Assembly: GCA_964653235.1 (NCBI GenBank)
Contig: CAZZCP010000002.1
Location: 17,563 to 81,562, forward strand
DNA from: CAZZCP01 sp964653235
GTDB lineage: Bacteria; Bdellovibrionota; Bdellovibrionia; Bdellovibrionales; UBA840
Length of the DNA: 64,000 bases
Direction of reading: 5' to 3'
A model generated the notes under the pieces. That model did no database searches and was not told the origin of the DNA. It worked only from the letters and a program-made list of their open reading frames with translations. Numbering within the stretch: position 1 is the first letter of the stretch; each line of letters begins with the position of its first letter. The translations under genes and the position numbers were made by a program. This document shows, one piece after another, positions 7,278-17,927 of this stretch.

Positions 7278-10171
7278 TTGAATGGGACGGATTTTAAGAG
7301 ATTTATTATAGCCATTTTGACCAACATTTTGATTTTTCAAAGTGCATGTGGTCCTCGGTCTTCTTCCTCTCCTGCTCCAGGTGGCAGCTCATCTGAAAAT
7401 CCCTATATCCGAGAGCTTGAAAACGAATTTGGCAAAGATCTCATCTCTGAACTTATTCCTGAATTGAGAAGGGCTCACACGAACTCAAGAACTCTCGATC
7501 TTCTGATGCAGGAGTATGAACAGGATGCTCTTTTAAGAGAAGATATTGATCTGATTCTAAAATCTTCCTACGAGAGAGAAGAAATCTTAGATCGAATCAC
7601 CTATAGACAAAGAACTGAAAATGTCGAAGATCGCTACCCACTCTTGGTGGCAAGGGTGGCGCTTGAATCAGCAGTAGATCATCTAATGCAATGGGCTCTT
7701 TTGACAGACAATCCAAAAATTGAAGAATCTTTGGGGTATCAGAGAGAAGTTTTTGGCAATGAAATGAATCGCTATGAGGACGATCGCAAAGTCAAAAAAG
7801 TAGTGCCCTTAGCCAGAATCAAAAACTACTTTCCTGGTCTTTATAAAAAAATCCAGGCTCATGATCAGTATGCAGAGAATATCCCTCGCGATCTCTACTC
7901 TTATACAATGGCAGAATCACTGATTTTGCCAGCACAAAACTTGGTCACTATACAAGCTGAAATCGATCGAGTAGAGCCTCAACTTTTAAGTTCTCTTGAA
8001 TACCTACGTGAACTGAGTAAAGAAGTAGAAGGTCTTGAAGAGAATGATCCCTATTATGCAGAAAAAATGCATGAGCTTGATAGCGTTGTTGCAGAATTTC
8101 AAGAATTATCAGAACGATTGCAAGTCTTAAAAGTCAGTCAATCACAGATTTTATCGAATCAATCTTACTTTTCAGTGCTTTTGCAAGAGGTTGATGGACA
8201 GCCCTTTTACACTATAGTTGCAGAAAAAGATAGAAGTCCTGAATCTGTTCTTGAAATTCAAAACTTGCTCTACTCTCAATCTCTCTACTTTGTTGAACTT
8301 GCTTTAGACTATATTGCAACCTTGACCTTAGCTAGCCAAAGAGCTCTAGCACCGCTGGCATTGATACGTCAAAAAACTCTCGAGTATCTCAGTGAGATGG
8401 ATCGAAAAAAATATGGTGCTACTATTGTTGATTTACGCACATTGATTGATGAAAAATTGGGTCACTATATTGGCAATGAACATAGCTATAAAGACTTTGA
8501 AGAACTAATGGAGAGAATGAGATCAGATCTTACTGCTGAACAAAAACGCTATGCACTTAAGAAGTTTTTAAAGTCTGATCTCTATGCTTCTTACAGTGAT
8601 GAAGATAAACAAGAAGTTGCTTTAATGCTAAGTAAAATTAGAGCTGGAATAGGAGAGTCTTTAACAGAAAGCTATGTTGTAGTTGATAAAGACTGGTCTT
8701 TTGATACAGGTTTTGACCTCGATATGATTCAATTTGGTGATTTGACCTATTCTGATATGGGTTTAATGATTCTTACAAGTCTATCGAGTAGTTTACTGAT
8801 TCGCCAAATACCCTCTGTTCAAAAAGACTTAAACGAGCGTCGAGTTACGCGCGATAGAATAATTGCTCACCAAGAAGCAAAAGAAAAAAAATTGGATGAA
8901 GCTTATGCAGAAGCAAAAAGAAAAGATTTAAATCAAGAGGAGCGTAATAAGCTAGTAAAGAAGATTAAGAAATACACGCCTAGAAGTGCCTTTCGTATCA
9001 GTGAGATTAAAAAAATACCCAAAAACTTTGCGCTTCGTGGATTAAGATCAAGTACATGGGCTTGGCTTGCAACTACTATAGCTATTGACTTAAGTTATGT
9101 TGCTTATAGTACTTACAAAACCTATCAATATAGAGTTTTTGCTCGTGAGCTTTTAAAAGCATCGAGTTTAGTTGGGGGACTTCCTTATACGGAAGCAATC
9201 TACTCAGAGCATTTTGATGATTCAGATCTTTATTTTACAGCTTTCACACAAGCTACACTTGGATTTTTATTTGGAAATTTTGCTTTCTTTAATGCCTCCG
9301 TAAAAGGAGTTTTTCGCCTGAAAGTATTTAACTCTGTTAGTAAAGCCCAAGGGGGTAGTAATTTCTTTTTCAAAAATTTTGTGCAAAACTTTAATTTAAA
9401 ATACTTAGCAAGCTCTGTTCGAGTTGCGATGAGAAACTTTAATCCCAAAAATATAAAATTCAAATCAAGTGATATTCGTGTGCTTTTTTATATGGTTTTT
9501 AGTACTTTAGCAGCACTNNNNNNNNNNCAACGAGTAGGGGATATGGCCTAGATTTTATAAGCTTTTTGGCTGAAGATGAAATGGGACTCGTTAACTTTTT
9601 ATCTTTTGTTTTTGTTGATTTACTCTTGGCAGTAGCCGCAGAGGGCTCAAGAATGACAGTGAGTATGCTTCAAGGAGCGATAGTAGGTTTTGTTGCTGTT
9701 ATAGCCAGCTATGGTGTCGCGAAAGGGAATATTGATATTTCAAATTATGAGCCATGGAGAATTGCATGGGAGATGGCAATGATAGGTATGATATCAACTA
9801 CCAAGTATCGTTTTATTTACAAAAATCCATCTGTATACATGAAAAGTTACTTTGTGAAACAAAATCTAATTAAACAAACAGCTTTAGCTGGACTAATTGG
9901 TAGCACAACAGTTGCCGTACTGGCAGGAATTGACTCAAGCATTGGCGCTATTACCTTTGTAGAGGGTACTTTGATAGCTCAACATTTTTACGCTGAGGAT
10001 TGGGATTCTCAAGAGAATTACATAGCGAAAGTCTTGCTCGAATATATTAAAAGAGCCAGATACAATAAGAAAGACTTTCAAAAGAAAGACCTACAAGATA
10101 TTTTGATAGAGCTGCGAAAGTGGAATCAACTTTTAGAGGCAAAGATCAAGGCTTACGAACAAGCTGCCTAG
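7278..10171 (+). CDS. Large lipoprotein with coiled coil and hydrophobic C-terminal half, split by an assembly gap
   Basis: A TTG at 7278 follows GGGGAAG and begins a lipoprotein signal ending in lipobox FQSAC. Residues ~30-600 are charged and helical with coiled-coil stretches. After about residue 610 come several hydrophobic segments (WAWLATTIAIDLSYVAY, FTQATLGFLFGNFAFF and, past the gap, FLSFVFVDLLLAVAA and GAIVGFVAVIASYG). Ten Ns at 9518-9527 interrupt it. The frame after the gap is open from the gap edge (TSRGYGLDFISFL) to the stop at 10171, but is offset from the first part, so the true missing length is 2 modulo 3. I treat both parts as one gene of about 960 residues. A lipid anchor plus several membrane-like helices is unusual. 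No family recognised. Confidence 0.7.
9518..9527. other. Assembly gap of 10 N
   Basis: Ten Ns fall inside the large lipoprotein gene. The reading frame changes across it, showing that the gap length is nominal. Confidence 0.98.
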
Positions 10172-10263
10172 GCAAGTTTTTCCCCAACTAGAGAAAAGTA
10201 AAAAAAATAACTCTATCTATGCAAATACTGTCTGTATTTACCAGACTGTTTTAAAATATCTAT

Positions 10264-10875
10264 ATGATATTCAAAACTTATGCAGTTTTATTTAGTATTT
10301 TTCTAAGTCTTTCATGTCTTGCAGATAAGAAAAGATTTGCCAATTCAGATGAGAATTTTACCAAAGCGGAGATCAATCGACTTAGAGATATTGTGGTAAA
10401 TACCAAGACTCAGGTACAAATGTTTCAGCAGATGGTTGATGTAGAGGGCATAACCACCAAGTATCCAGAGATAAAATTTCAGTTTGAGAATCGTTTAAGT
10501 AGTCGCTATCGAATTTTTACAATCGAATATTTTGTTGATGGTTTAAGAGTCTATTTTTATCAAAGTGCCATTGCGAAAAATAAGCCGAATGAAAAAGATG
10601 AAAAGCCGAAAGATTTTGTAAGTAGTATATCTCCAGGAAAGCATAAAATCAAAACTGTTGTAACCTATATAGGTAATGATTCGGGAGTATTCTCTTACTT
10701 GGCGGAGTACAAGGTTCGAATGAGTGAGAGTCAAGATATTAAAGTGATACGCGGCACAGATGTTTTTGTTGATGTCTTTACCTATGAAGAGGGAAACATT
10801 TTATCAAGTTTTCGAGAGAAAGCAAAATTAGGTTTAAAAGTGGCAGGTACCAGAAGGGGACCCGCTTCAAAATAA
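10264..10875 (+). CDS. Lipoprotein, first gene of the TPR/barrel operon
   Basis: A 203-residue protein with signal peptide MIFKTYAVLFSIFLSLSC and lipobox LSLSC (Cys18). The mature part is mixed alpha/beta with a central segment reading like an immunoglobulin-type sheet (hydrophobic strands around YRIFTIEYFVDGLRVYFYQ). No ribosome site is evident before the ATG. The next gene follows after 24 bases behind AGGAGG. Its place at the head of an operon of TPR proteins and a barrel suggests an outer-membrane-attached subunit of an envelope complex. Confidence 0.7.
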   Translation: MIFKTYAVLFSIFLSLSCLADKKRFANSDENFTKAEINRLRDIVVNTKTQVQMFQQMVDVEGITTKYPEIKFQFENRLSSRYRIFTIEYFVDGLRVYFYQSAIAKNKPNEKDEKPKDFVSSISPGKHKIKTVVTYIGNDSGVFSYLAEYKVRMSESQDIKVIRGTDVFVDVFTYEEGNILSSFREKAKLGLKVAGTRRGPASK

Positions 10876-10899
10876 TCTGACCATTTGACAGGAGGTTAA

Positions 10900-12246
10900 G
10901 TGAGTCAGAAGTTTAGAGCTCTATTATTTATCACTATATTTTCGATACTTTTCGAAACGAATTCTTATGCTCAAAATTCACCATTAATAGAATCCTACCT
11001 CTTAGACGCAGTTGGAAGTACACAGCAAGCCGACTACTATAGAGCCATTAAGATTTTGCATTTTGTTCGTTTGAAAGATCCAAAATACTTTTATGAAAAA
11101 GGATTAACAAGTTTTATTGAATCCGCAGGACAATTGTACAGCCGAGAACTTTTTCATAAGCTTTGCACCTTATTTACAAAAAAAGCTCCAACCTTGTATC
11201 GATCTAGCATGCGGTATCAATGTGGAAGATTTAGTTTTGGTCAGCAAGAGTATAAAAAATCAATTGCTTACTTACAAGGTATCAAAAAGAAAAGTAAAGA
11301 ATTTTACTATGCTCAAATCTTAATTGCCAGCAATCACTTAGGTTTAGAAAATCCAGAAGCTTGCATAGATATATTAAAAAACACTGAAAAAGAAAACTAT
11401 AAAATGAAAGAGCTTTATGATCTCTTTTTACTCACTAAAGCAAGATGTAATATCAAAAAGATGGACTATGAAAAGGCCATTGAAAATTATCAGATTATAA
11501 CCTCAGATTCTGAGTATTATTTTACTGGTCTTGAAGAAATTTCTTGGGTTTACTTTAAATTAAGAGACCGTCAAAATTCAGAGAAACTTCTAAATGTTAT
11601 CGCATCATCATTTGAAAGCATAGACGAAAGCACAGATATTGAAGAGCTGAGTATAACACCTGCAGAATATTTTCGATCAAAGTATCTCAGAGCTTACCTT
11701 GATATAGTCTTGGTTCAGAGCTCAACTTTAAACAAGAGATTCATTTTGCTAGAAGAGGAAGTAAAAAAGTTTCAAGCCAAAGAGTTTCCAAAAAGAAAAC
11801 TGATTAAAAAAAGTTTTAAAGAGCTTGAGGATTCCTATTTAAATTACGAAAGTTTATCGACATTGACATCTGCGACGGGTCAGATTTTATTTGCGATCAA
11901 TGATTGGGCCGACTCCTATCAATCTCAGAACTTAGAAAATAGTTTACGCTGGCATATTGCTCTTCAAAATGAAATTACAAGATTTGATCAACCCAAGAAT
12001 ATTAAATACATAACAAGCTTAAAGAAATTAAGAAGTTACAATTTTAGTCTACTGAAGAATTATCTAGCTACATACTATGACTTTGCCTATCGTTTGGTTG
12101 GAACTCTCGGTGTTAAATCTCTTGCAGCAAATAAAGAACTAGAATGGATTCGAAAAACAAAAGGCATTCGAAGTTTAGATGAGGCAACCAGTCAGTTTAA
12201 AAGCAATGAAAGAAGACTTGCAGAGGCTTTAGGAGATACTCAATGA
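10900..12246 (+). CDS. Periplasmic TPR protein (possibly GltE/AglT-like)
   Basis: A 448-residue protein from a GTG at 10900 with AGGAGG just upstream. A signal peptide ends in NSYA before QN. Helix pairs typical of tetratricopeptide repeats run through the N-terminal two thirds (for example FSFGQQEYKKSIAYLQGIKK and KMDYEKAIENYQIITSD), followed by a long helical tail. It is a periplasmic scaffold by architecture. In Myxococcus and Bdellovibrio, TPR proteins of this size (AglT/GltE) stand beside a larger TPR protein and barrel proteins in Glt motility loci; the arrangement here matches in outline, but I cannot confirm homology by eye. The ATGA at its end couples it to the next gene. Confidence 0.75.
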   Translation: MSQKFRALLFITIFSILFETNSYAQNSPLIESYLLDAVGSTQQADYYRAIKILHFVRLKDPKYFYEKGLTSFIESAGQLYSRELFHKLCTLFTKKAPTLYRSSMRYQCGRFSFGQQEYKKSIAYLQGIKKKSKEFYYAQILIASNHLGLENPEACIDILKNTEKENYKMKELYDLFLLTKARCNIKKMDYEKAIENYQIITSDSEYYFTGLEEISWVYFKLRDRQNSEKLLNVIASSFESIDESTDIEELSITPAEYFRSKYLRAYLDIVLVQSSTLNKRFILLEEEVKKFQAKEFPKRKLIKKSFKELEDSYLNYESLSTLTSATGQILFAINDWADSYQSQNLENSLRWHIALQNEITRFDQPKNIKYITSLKKLRSYNFSLLKNYLATYYDFAYRLVGTLGVKSLAANKELEWIRKTKGIRSLDEATSQFKSNERRLAEALGDTQ

Positions 12247-15200
12247 AATATCTCATGCTATTTGTCCCCTTTCTTGTTTTTGCAAAAAACTCTGAATGGC
12301 ATAAATTGCATCAATCTGCTCGGGAGCATTACTATACTCATCATCAAGACTACGTAAATGAAGCTCAACAGACTTTAGTTAAGTGGCGATCTCTTCGTGG
12401 CATTTTGATAAATGAAAAATTTCAAACTAGTATCAGTGATTTAGAAAAAAAATTAATTCAAGCCAATAAAGAAATTATTCAAGTTGTAGAAAAAGAACAA
12501 AAGAAGTCTTATGACAGAATCTATTTGGATGATGCCACATTAATGCGTTTGGCTCAACTCTACTTTGAACGATCGAACAATCAATTGACTAGTAAGATGA
12601 ATCGCTACAATGCAAAGATGAAAGATTATTTAGCGGGTAAAATAAATAAAGCTCCCAAATTACCTGAGCCAAACTATAAAGATAGTCTTAATACTGCCTC
12701 AAGATTACTGCGTAGCTTTCCGAATAGCCCTTTTGCCGATCAGGCAGAATATCTTTTGTCATATATTTATGAAGAAACAGGTGAATTTTCTAAAGCTAAA
12801 GCAATCTACGAATTCTTTTTAAAGAGGTACCCATATTCAAAATTTCGAGATGAGGTTTCATGGCGTCTTGCCGAATTAAAATTTGAATTTGGTCAAACTA
12901 AAGATGCAAGAAAAATTTATCTTGAACTTTCAAAAAAGCTTGGCTCTCGCTTTGAATTAAAGTCTCTCTATAAATTGGGAGCCTCTTTATATCAAGACAA
13001 GCTCTATAAGTGGTCTGCGAAAATGTTTCGGAGATTATTTACTCGTTTAGAAAATTCTCTTTTGATCGGCAAAGAGGCGCAAACACTCTATGATGAATCT
13101 CTAGAATATCTTGGTCTATTGCAAGAAAAGGGGGTCGATATAAAACTTGCTCCTGAAATAAAAGCAAAGGCTGCAAAAAAGCTGATTCAAGTCTTAGAGA
13201 GAAACAATCGTTTCGAAGAATCAAGAAAGCTTGCTTTTCGCTTTATACAAAAAAATCCAATGTCCCCATTTGTTCCCGAATTCTACGCTTTGGCTATTGA
13301 GAGCCTGGTGCAAGATGCAAAACTCCGAGAGGCAGAGAAGGCAAGACAGCTATTGTTTCAATCATTTTTCACTTCTAAAGCCTGGTGGAAAAAGAATAAA
13401 AATAATTTTCAATCCTATTTTGCTGCACAAGATTTACTCGAAAAGCAAATATTAGAGAGCGCAAGATACAAAGCAGATCTCTTTTACCAAAAAAAGAATA
13501 AGAGGCAATTTGCAATGGCAGAGTCTCACTATAGAAAATTTCTCAAAGAATACTTTTATAGTCCTAGAGCCAATGAAGGGCGATATGAACTTGGCTTACT
13601 ATACTATTTTAATAATAATTATAAACTGGCCAATCAATACCTTTTACAAGCCCTAGAGATAGAGACAAAACCACAAGTACGTGATGAGATTTCCTATTCA
13701 TTTTTATTAAGTGTTCTAAAAGAGAATCAGATCTCCTTAGCCTCACAATCAAATCTTCGTGAACTACGTGAGAAAGATGGAAAGTTAGCTTCACAAAAAG
13801 AATTGGCAGGAAAAGCAAAAATATTTGAAAATGCAGCTCAAATCTATTTAAAAAACTCTAAGAATAGTTTTCGCATGGCGCAAGTCACTTATAGATTGGC
13901 ACAATTGTACTTTGTGCATAATCAATTTCAAGCTGCAGAAGATATTATCAATCAGATGCTTCTTGATACACAAGTTTCTGATATTCGTAGGATTTCAGCA
14001 CTTCAGCTAAAGTCTGAAATTGCAAATATTCAAGGAGACTATCAAAAGCTTGCAAGAATCAATCAAGAAGTGATTGAGATGAGTCCAAGTGGAGATTACT
14101 TGGCTATTGCTGATTCGGTTTTAGAGTTAGGTGTGAAGCAATTGAAAACAGCTCAACAACTTGAAACAGCATCTCAGTTTAGGGCTTCTGCGAATTTATA
14201 CAAAGAGTATGCTTTATTGGAAGGGAAGATAAAGTACCAAGATTATGCATTGTTAAAAGCTGCCCAGATTTATTGGCAGGCAAATCAATATAAAGATTCG
14301 CTAGCTTTGATTCCGAAGCTTGAAAAGACAAAGTACAAGGCTCAGGCGCAATACCTAAAAGCAGTAAACTACCTAGATCTTTTACAAAGAGACAAAGCTC
14401 AGGTTGAGTATGAGACTTTTCTTAAACGCTTTCCAAGAGATGATTTGGTACCACAAGTTTTACTTTCTCTATCTAAGATCTTTGCAGTAAAAGAAGACTT
14501 TATGCAAGCTGCAAAGATACTTTTAAGGTATCATAAATATGTAAAGACAGATTTTATTCTCTATCAGGTTGCCGACTATTATTATAAAGCCAATAACCAA
14601 AAAGAGATGAATAAGGTACTGAATCTTTACGAAAAGTCATATCCACAGGGAAAAATACAAGCTGATGGTCTGCGCGCTCAGTTTTTCTGGAAGAACAAAA
14701 AAATGAATGCAGCTAATAAGATATGCAGCCTGATTCAGCAGAATTTCGCAAGTAGTAAATCGAATACTGCAAATGCAGAAAAAAGTTTTCTATTTTGTCA
14801 TTATTATAATTTTATAGCTAAGTTAAAAGAGAAAAAATATTCCAATCCACAAGAGGCAAAACAAGAGCTAGAATTACTTAGAAGCAAAGGTCAATATGAG
14901 CTTTATGCTAAAGCCCTAAATGATCTTGGAGAATATATTGAAGCTTTTTCCGGTTCGGAGAAAGCCTTAGAATATTATGAAGAAGCCTGGTCATCTGCGA
15001 ATCAAAAATTAATTATCGATCAGGCAAAAAGAGCATCTAATAATCTTACTAAAGCAGGGGTATTAAAAATCAATCGAGACCAATTTATAAATTGGAATCT
15101 CTATAGATCTGAGTTGGTGGATTGGCAAGATAATAAGACTGTGAAGAACTGGTCTTCTGCTTTGGTAGACTGTAAAGAAAAGCAATCTAAAAAATGTGCA

Positions 15201-16052
15201 GAGAAATTTCAAAAAATTTATGAAGAAACGAAAGATAGCAATGCTCTTCTTAATAGAATCAAGAACAATTTAATTAGTTCTGAGGATGATCTTCTTTTTA
15301 GTGACTTCAAACTTTGGGCAGAAAAAAACAATTGGTTTGCTGATAGCATTAGTTTGGCAGTTCTATTAGGATTTGAAGAGATCGTGCCTCAAAATAGACT
15401 TCGTAAACACTTTCAAGAAATTAATGGTACGGCACATCTTGCCCTTTTGGCTCAAGCAAAAAGATTAATGGATAGGCAGAAATACACTTTAGCAAAAAAC
15501 CTGATACTGAAAGCGATTGAGAAAAATTCTGAATTTTCACCTTCATATGCACAGCTTGCTATACTTAACTTTTCTCAAGAAAAGCTTCAAGAAAGCAGAA
15601 GAGTGTTGAATCAAGCACTGAAGAATACTCAAAATAATCCTGCAATTGTATCTATTTACAGAATGATAGATGCTTCACCTCTAGATGAATCGATAGAATC
15701 GAAAGATCTTCGAATCGATTATGCATTGGCAATCCAAAGTTTGAACTCGAACGATAGAGAAAGTTTTTCGAAATATCTAAGTAGATTAGAAAACTATGAA
15801 GTTTTGCAGACAGAGCTTCAAATGATATCTCATATCTATTTTAATAGTAAACGTCCACCATATGAAAATAAAATCTCAAAGAGCTCTCAACTTGCTCTTA
15901 TTGCTAGTTACCTTGAATATTCAAATAGTCATGATAAGGCGCTGGCACTTTTAAGACAATCAAAACAAATGGGTAATTTAAGTCCAAGTTTAAATGATTT
16001 AAATCGAATCTATGAAAAAAGAAATATTGCCTCAGAGAAGGAGAACAAATGA
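12243..16052 (+). CDS. Very large periplasmic TPR protein (possibly GltD/AgmU-like)
   Basis: A 1269-residue protein with signal peptide MKYLMLFVPFLVFA and then almost continuous helical repeats. Clear TPR-like units include SPFADQAEYLLSYIYEETG, GEFSKAKAIYEFFLKRYP and YSPRANEGRYELGLLYYF, spaced about 34-40 residues and recurring to the C-terminus (ILKAIEKNSEFSPSYAQLAI). It should form a long superhelical scaffold in the periplasm. Its start overlaps the upstream TPR gene by ATGA and its end overlaps the next gene the same way, which suggests stoichiometric production with its partners. AgmU/GltD of gliding machineries is a similar large TPR protein, so that is the best guess. Confidence 0.8.
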   Translation: MKYLMLFVPFLVFAKNSEWHKLHQSAREHYYTHHQDYVNEAQQTLVKWRSLRGILINEKFQTSISDLEKKLIQANKEIIQVVEKEQKKSYDRIYLDDATLMRLAQLYFERSNNQLTSKMNRYNAKMKDYLAGKINKAPKLPEPNYKDSLNTASRLLRSFPNSPFADQAEYLLSYIYEETGEFSKAKAIYEFFLKRYPYSKFRDEVSWRLAELKFEFGQTKDARKIYLELSKKLGSRFELKSLYKLGASLYQDKLYKWSAKMFRRLFTRLENSLLIGKEAQTLYDESLEYLGLLQEKGVDIKLAPEIKAKAAKKLIQVLERNNRFEESRKLAFRFIQKNPMSPFVPEFYALAIESLVQDAKLREAEKARQLLFQSFFTSKAWWKKNKNNFQSYFAAQDLLEKQILESARYKADLFYQKKNKRQFAMAESHYRKFLKEYFYSPRANEGRYELGLLYYFNNNYKLANQYLLQALEIETKPQVRDEISYSFLLSVLKENQISLASQSNLRELREKDGKLASQKELAGKAKIFENAAQIYLKNSKNSFRMAQVTYRLAQLYFVHNQFQAAEDIINQMLLDTQVSDIRRISALQLKSEIANIQGDYQKLARINQEVIEMSPSGDYLAIADSVLELGVKQLKTAQQLETASQFRASANLYKEYALLEGKIKYQDYALLKAAQIYWQANQYKDSLALIPKLEKTKYKAQAQYLKAVNYLDLLQRDKAQVEYETFLKRFPRDDLVPQVLLSLSKIFAVKEDFMQAAKILLRYHKYVKTDFILYQVADYYYKANNQKEMNKVLNLYEKSYPQGKIQADGLRAQFFWKNKKMNAANKICSLIQQNFASSKSNTANAEKSFLFCHYYNFIAKLKEKKYSNPQEAKQELELLRSKGQYELYAKALNDLGEYIEAFSGSEKALEYYEEAWSSANQKLIIDQAKRASNNLTKAGVLKINRDQFINWNLYRSELVDWQDNKTVKNWSSALVDCKEKQSKKCAEKFQKIYEETKDSNALLNRIKNNLISSEDDLLFSDFKLWAEKNNWFADSISLAVLLGFEEIVPQNRLRKHFQEINGTAHLALLAQAKRLMDRQKYTLAKNLILKAIEKNSEFSPSYAQLAILNFSQEKLQESRRVLNQALKNTQNNPAIVSIYRMIDASPLDESIESKDLRIDYALAIQSLNSNDRESFSKYLSRLENYEVLQTELQMISHIYFNSKRPPYENKISKSSQLALIASYLEYSNSHDKALALLRQSKQMGNLSPSLNDLNRIYEKRNIASEKENK

Positions 16053-16258
16053 AGATTATATTTATTTTATTATTTTGTTTGTCACTCGCCGCAAAAGAAA
16101 AAAAAGAAAAAAATGATTACTATAAAAAGGTTCCTAAATCTTTATTTTTGATTAAAAAAGCAAAAATAGGATCTGAAGTGGGAGAACCAATACTGAACAT
16201 ATTTGATAGACAACGGAGAGCCATCATCAATGACAAGAAACTTTATTCCCCTCAGTAG
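16049..16258 (+). CDS. Small exported basic protein
   Basis: A 69-residue protein coupled by ATGA to the large TPR gene. A signal peptide (MKIIFILLFCLSLA) is followed by a Lys-rich stretch (AKEKKEKNDYYKK) and a short tail. It overlaps the next gene by 29 bases. No family recognised; perhaps a small subunit of the same envelope complex. Confidence 0.6.
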   Translation: MKIIFILLFCLSLAAKEKKEKNDYYKKVPKSLFLIKKAKIGSEVGEPILNIFDRQRRAIINDKKLYSPQ

Positions 16259-16769
16259 TATATTTCTTTTATTGTTTTCGATACCCGTAATAGCACTTGA
16301 TTTTCGTTCAGAGGAAGATCGAAAAATTGTAATTGCTGTTTTGAATTCTTTTTCAAGAAAATGCGGTTATGTATCTTCAATTGAAGGTGCCATAGTAGAG
16401 AGATTAGAAGCTAAATTTCGTCAAGCAAGTGCGGATCAAAACGAAGGAGCTCTTGATTGCTACTCAAGAGAGATTACGAAAATTTCTTCCAGTCATTTTG
16501 TATATTCAAAAATGTGTAAAGAACTTACTCAAGAGGGTTTGCCTGCTCGTGAAGAATCATTGATGCGTCTTTTTGTTAGTACCTTTCAGTATGGTAAAGG
16601 CATTCGAATTGGTCATAGTATTTTAAATGAGTGCCTAAAAGAGAAAGAAAAAGAAAAGTATTTGGTTGAGTTAAATGTTGGTCGAATTGAATCAGATTAT
16701 TTGAGTAGTCGAATTGAAAAAATCAAATCAAGGGGACTATTTATTAGAAATAGGACTGACTTTAGATGA
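16230..16769 (+). CDS. Hypothetical exported protein of the TPR/barrel operon
   Basis: A 179-residue protein from the ATG at 16230; the frame extends to a TTG at 16203, but the ATG gives a cleaner signal peptide (MTRNFIPLSSIFLLLFSIPVIA). The mature part is helical with four cysteines and no motif I recognise. It overlaps the preceding small gene and is joined by ATGA to the barrel gene downstream. Confidence 0.65.
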   Translation: MTRNFIPLSSIFLLLFSIPVIALDFRSEEDRKIVIAVLNSFSRKCGYVSSIEGAIVERLEAKFRQASADQNEGALDCYSREITKISSSHFVYSKMCKELTQEGLPAREESLMRLFVSTFQYGKGIRIGHSILNECLKEKEKEKYLVELNVGRIESDYLSSRIEKIKSRGLFIRNRTDFR

Positions 16770-17920
16770 AATATATTCTCCTAATTCTTTTTTCATATTC
16801 TTTGCTGGCAGATGTTAAAACTCTGCAAGGAGACTTTGAGACAGGGATTAAGGGTGAGACCAATGTTTTTTATTTTGATGATACTGATATTTTTGATTCT
16901 GCATATTTTTTAAAGCCAGATATTTCATTGCATTCTCCTAGTGAAAGCGTACCTATGAAAATATTTTTAAATGGAGAGTACAACAAATACTTTATAAACC
17001 CGAATGTTGATTTTTTTAATTTTACGTCAGGTGTAGATATATCGAGTAATCCTAAAAGTGATTTTTCGATGGGAGCAACAGCTTTTTATACAAGTATTTC
17101 TGATCCACCAGTATCGAAGACAGGAGAACGAGTTTTTCGTAATTTAGTTGGGGGAGAAGCTCGTATTGACTGGATTTTAGATGAAAAAAGAAAATTGCAT
17201 CTTAATGGAGGAGGAGATCAAGAAATCTTTCAAAGAGATGATTTACAATATCTCAACTCACAGAGAGTTCGCGGAAGTATGCGCTATGCATACCTTTTCT
17301 TGCCAGAAACTGCAATGTTTATTGAGGGACAGGCAGGACTTCACAGTTATCCAACTGGGACTGAAAATATAGATATTGATCCAGGCTCAACAAGAGTTAA
17401 ATACAGTAATTTTTTTACGGAAGGATATTTTGGGTTTAAAGGTCGGCTCACAGAATTTTCAAATGTAAATGCTAAGTTTGGTTTTGCGATTCGATCTTAT
17501 CAAAGAGAATCTAATTTTGCTGAGCCTGTTTTTTCAATAGAATTTGATGAGCAGTTAAGCCCTCAAGATTTAATTAAAACGGGTTATATTTATCGAGTTG
17601 AGGATTCTTACTTTACAAATTGGGTTTTAGATCAAAACTTATATTTAGTTTATGCACGTGTATTTGGAGACTCTTTTGTAGCTAATATTCGTATGGAATA
17701 CATTTATCGATCTTATTCGAATCCGTTTCGTAGGGAAGACCAGAGAGCCCATGGTACCCTAAGAATGGAATATAGTTATTTACCTTCATGGACATTCGTG
17801 GCACAAGGAAGTCTAGACGTCACATCATCAGATGCTAGAAATACACAAAATGATGCTGTTGATCCTGCTGCTTCTTATGAACAAGTTCAGGCTCAAATAT
17901 CATTGGTAAAATCTTTCTGA
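16766..17920 (+). CDS. Outer-membrane beta-barrel protein
   Basis: A 384-residue protein with a short signal peptide (MKYILLILFSYSLLA). The rest is a succession of amphipathic beta strands with alternating aromatic and polar residues and short turns (for example KIFLNGEYNKYF, GSMRYAYLFLPETAMFIEGQ, FVANIRMEYIYRSY). It ends in Phe (QISLVKSF), the usual C-terminal signature recognised by the BAM complex. A barrel of about 14-16 strands fits the length. It is the last of six tightly linked genes for lipid-anchored, periplasmic and outer-membrane parts, so it is probably the outer-membrane station of that complex. Confidence 0.75.
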   Translation: MKYILLILFSYSLLADVKTLQGDFETGIKGETNVFYFDDTDIFDSAYFLKPDISLHSPSESVPMKIFLNGEYNKYFINPNVDFFNFTSGVDISSNPKSDFSMGATAFYTSISDPPVSKTGERVFRNLVGGEARIDWILDEKRKLHLNGGGDQEIFQRDDLQYLNSQRVRGSMRYAYLFLPETAMFIEGQAGLHSYPTGTENIDIDPGSTRVKYSNFFTEGYFGFKGRLTEFSNVNAKFGFAIRSYQRESNFAEPVFSIEFDEQLSPQDLIKTGYIYRVEDSYFTNWVLDQNLYLVYARVFGDSFVANIRMEYIYRSYSNPFRREDQRAHGTLRMEYSYLPSWTFVAQGSLDVTSSDARNTQNDAVDPAASYEQVQAQISLVKSF

Positions 17921-17927
17921 GGTTTAG

